A stretch of 64,000 bases of DNA from Micromonospora coriariae (lineage in GTDB: Bacteria; Actinomycetota; Actinomycetes; Mycobacteriales; Micromonosporaceae): contig NZ_LT607412.1 in the NCBI RefSeq assembly GCF_900091455.1, positions 3,410,001-3,474,000 of the forward strand, written 5' to 3'. The notes beneath the pieces are model-generated. The model was not told the origin of the DNA and ran no database searches. It saw only the letters and a program-made list of their open reading frames with translations. Both the position numbers and the translations under genes were made by a program. Of this stretch, positions 62,900 to 64,000 are shown piece by piece (the first letter of the stretch is position 1; each line of letters starts with the position of its first letter).

Positions 62900-64000
62900 G
62901 TGAGCACCGGACCGACGACCCTGCCCGCGCTCGGCGACACCGCTCGGCCCACGCGCCGACGGTTGCCGAGGCTGCGCGACGCCCGGATCCGGTCCAAGCT
63001 GGCGCTGATCCTGGTCGTCCCGGTGGCGGCGGTGATCGCGCTGGCCACGGTCCGGCTGATCTCGGTGGGCGAGGGCGCCTTCGACGCCACCCGGGCGCGG
63101 TCGCTGACCGCGCTCTCCATCGACGTCAGCGCGCTGACCCAGGATCTCCAGGTCGAGCGGATGGCGGCGGCGGCCTACCTGGCCGCTCCGCAGCAGCCCG
63201 CCGACACGTACAACCTGCGGGTCCGCCAGACGCAGCAGCGCATCGACGAGTACCGCGCCGAGCGGGCCCGGATCGGCGAGGTGCCGGCGGCCCTGCGGAG
63301 CCGGCTGACCGCGATCGACGGGCATCTGGCCACGCTTGACGGAACCCGTCAGGAGGTGCTCGACCGTCGGCAGATGGCCGTCGCCGAGGCGGTGCTGCGG
63401 TACGGCGTCATCCTCACCGACCTGGTCGCCTACGGTGACGGGCTGGCCCAACTGCCCGGCGAGGAACGCCTGTCGGACAGCCGTCGGGCGGTCGCCGCGT
63501 TCGCCCGGGCCAAGGCGTCCGTCGCCGAGGAGGAGGCGGTCGCCTTCACCGCGCTGTCCGCCGGTCAGCTCGACGAGGAACAGTTCTCCTCCTTCGTCGC
63601 CACCCTGACCAGCCAGCAGGAGGCCCTGGTCGCCTTCTCGCTCGCCGCCGACCCGGTGCAGCGCGCCCTGGTCGACAGCACCGTCTCCGGTGACGCCGTC
63701 GGCCTGGCCGACCGGGTGGCCACCGACATCACCCGCTCGGTGGGGCAGCGACCGCTGGTCAGCGCCCAGGACGCCACCGCGGCCATCGGCGCGGTCAACG
63801 ACCTGATGCGCTGGGCCGAGATCCAACTGCAGAACCGACTGCTCACGCAGGCCGACGAGGCGCGCTCGAACGTCATCCGGCAGGCCGTGGTCGAGTCGGT
63901 GCTGGTGCTGCTGACCCTGATCATCGCCGTGTCGCTGGCCGTGGTGCTGGCCCGCTCGCTGAACCACTCGCTGCGCCGGCTGCGCGAGGGCGCGCTCTCG
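62900..64000 (+). CDS. NIT-domain sensor histidine kinase, 3'-truncated by the window edge
   Basis: The frame is open from GTG 62900 (GGAGG 7 nt upstream) to the last base, giving 367 residues so far. After a basic Pro-rich N-terminus there is one transmembrane helix (about residues 36-54). A helical outer domain of about 270 residues with the nitrate/nitrite-sensing (NIT) pattern follows (ALTQDLQVERMAAAAYLA, ALVAFSLAAD). A second transmembrane helix (VLVLLTLIIAVSLAVVLA) and the start of a HAMP (RSLNHSLRRLREGAL) complete the visible part. Kinase domains lie beyond the window. In actinomycetes such kinases often open a conservon (roadblock, DUF742, GTPase), which would be expected next. Confidence 0.87.
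   Translation, partial: MSTGPTTLPALGDTARPTRRRLPRLRDARIRSKLALILVVPVAAVIALATVRLISVGEGAFDATRARSLTALSIDVSALTQDLQVERMAAAAYLAAPQQPADTYNLRVRQTQQRIDEYRAERARIGEVPAALRSRLTAIDGHLATLDGTRQEVLDRRQMAVAEAVLRYGVILTDLVAYGDGLAQLPGEERLSDSRRAVAAFARAKASVAEEEAVAFTALSAGQLDEEQFSSFVATLTSQQEALVAFSLAADPVQRALVDSTVSGDAVGLADRVATDITRSVGQRPLVSAQDATAAIGAVNDLMRWAEIQLQNRLLTQADEARSNVIRQAVVESVLVLLTLIIAVSLAVVLARSLNHSLRRLREGALS

Overview
The window is high-GC DNA with GTG/TTG starts and tightly overlapping genes. It carries the actinobacterial ribosomal-protein and RNA-polymerase superoperon arrangement, and the protein sequences look like Micromonosporaceae, most probably Micromonospora (family assignment from memory of these proteins, not from a search).

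From 1 to about 36.9 kb the window is core information-processing DNA. It holds the 3' end of rplA, a two-gene ABC module, rplJ-rplL with an L10-type leader, rpoB-rpoC, two small membrane-protein genes, the str operon (rpsL-rpsG-fusA-tuf), the S10 operon (rpsJ to rpsQ), the spc operon (rplN to rplO), secY-adk-map, a DUF1707 gene, and the alpha operon (infA-rpmJ-rpsM-rpsK-rpsD-rpoA-rplQ-truA). Almost every boundary between sub-operons has a perfect or near-perfect GC-rich hairpin. Only the L10 leader hairpin is followed by a U tract. The str and S10 leaders share an identical 20-nt element. The rpoB leader holds a long two-part stem-loop between a good promoter and a TTG start.

From 36.9 to 41.5 kb are ordinary accessory housekeeping genes: a membrane-anchored protein of unknown function, an RsmC-like methyltransferase, an ABC-F ATPase and an aldo/keto reductase, with two palindromic interspersed repeats. 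From 41.7 to 47.5 kb lies one minus-strand gene for a 1946-residue secreted mosaic: ThuA-like, glucose/sorbosone-dehydrogenase-like, PKD, CBM6-like, duplicated lectin-like modules, Ig-like modules and a FIMAH-like C-terminus.

From 47.8 to 53.8 kb is a thiamine operon controlled by a TPP riboswitch: thiE-thiO-thiS-thiG-tenI-like-thiD-thiC. ThiO, ThiS and ThiG make the thiazole, TenI-like would tautomerise it, ThiC and ThiD make and phosphorylate the pyrimidine, and ThiE joins them. A repeat element sits exactly where ThiO begins. From 53.9 to 61.2 kb are a multi-pass membrane protein with a long disordered tail, and a divergently arranged ABC importer of the NMT1/SsuA type whose ATPase is translationally coupled to a luciferase-like oxidoreductase and a cupin. 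The window ends with a LivJ-type lipoprotein and, divergent from it, the 5' part of a NIT-domain sensor histidine kinase that runs off the right edge.

Several accessory genes appear leaderless, with a -10-like hexamer 6-7 nt before the start codon and no Shine-Dalgarno sequence. No tRNA, rRNA, CRISPR array, transposase or prophage gene was seen.
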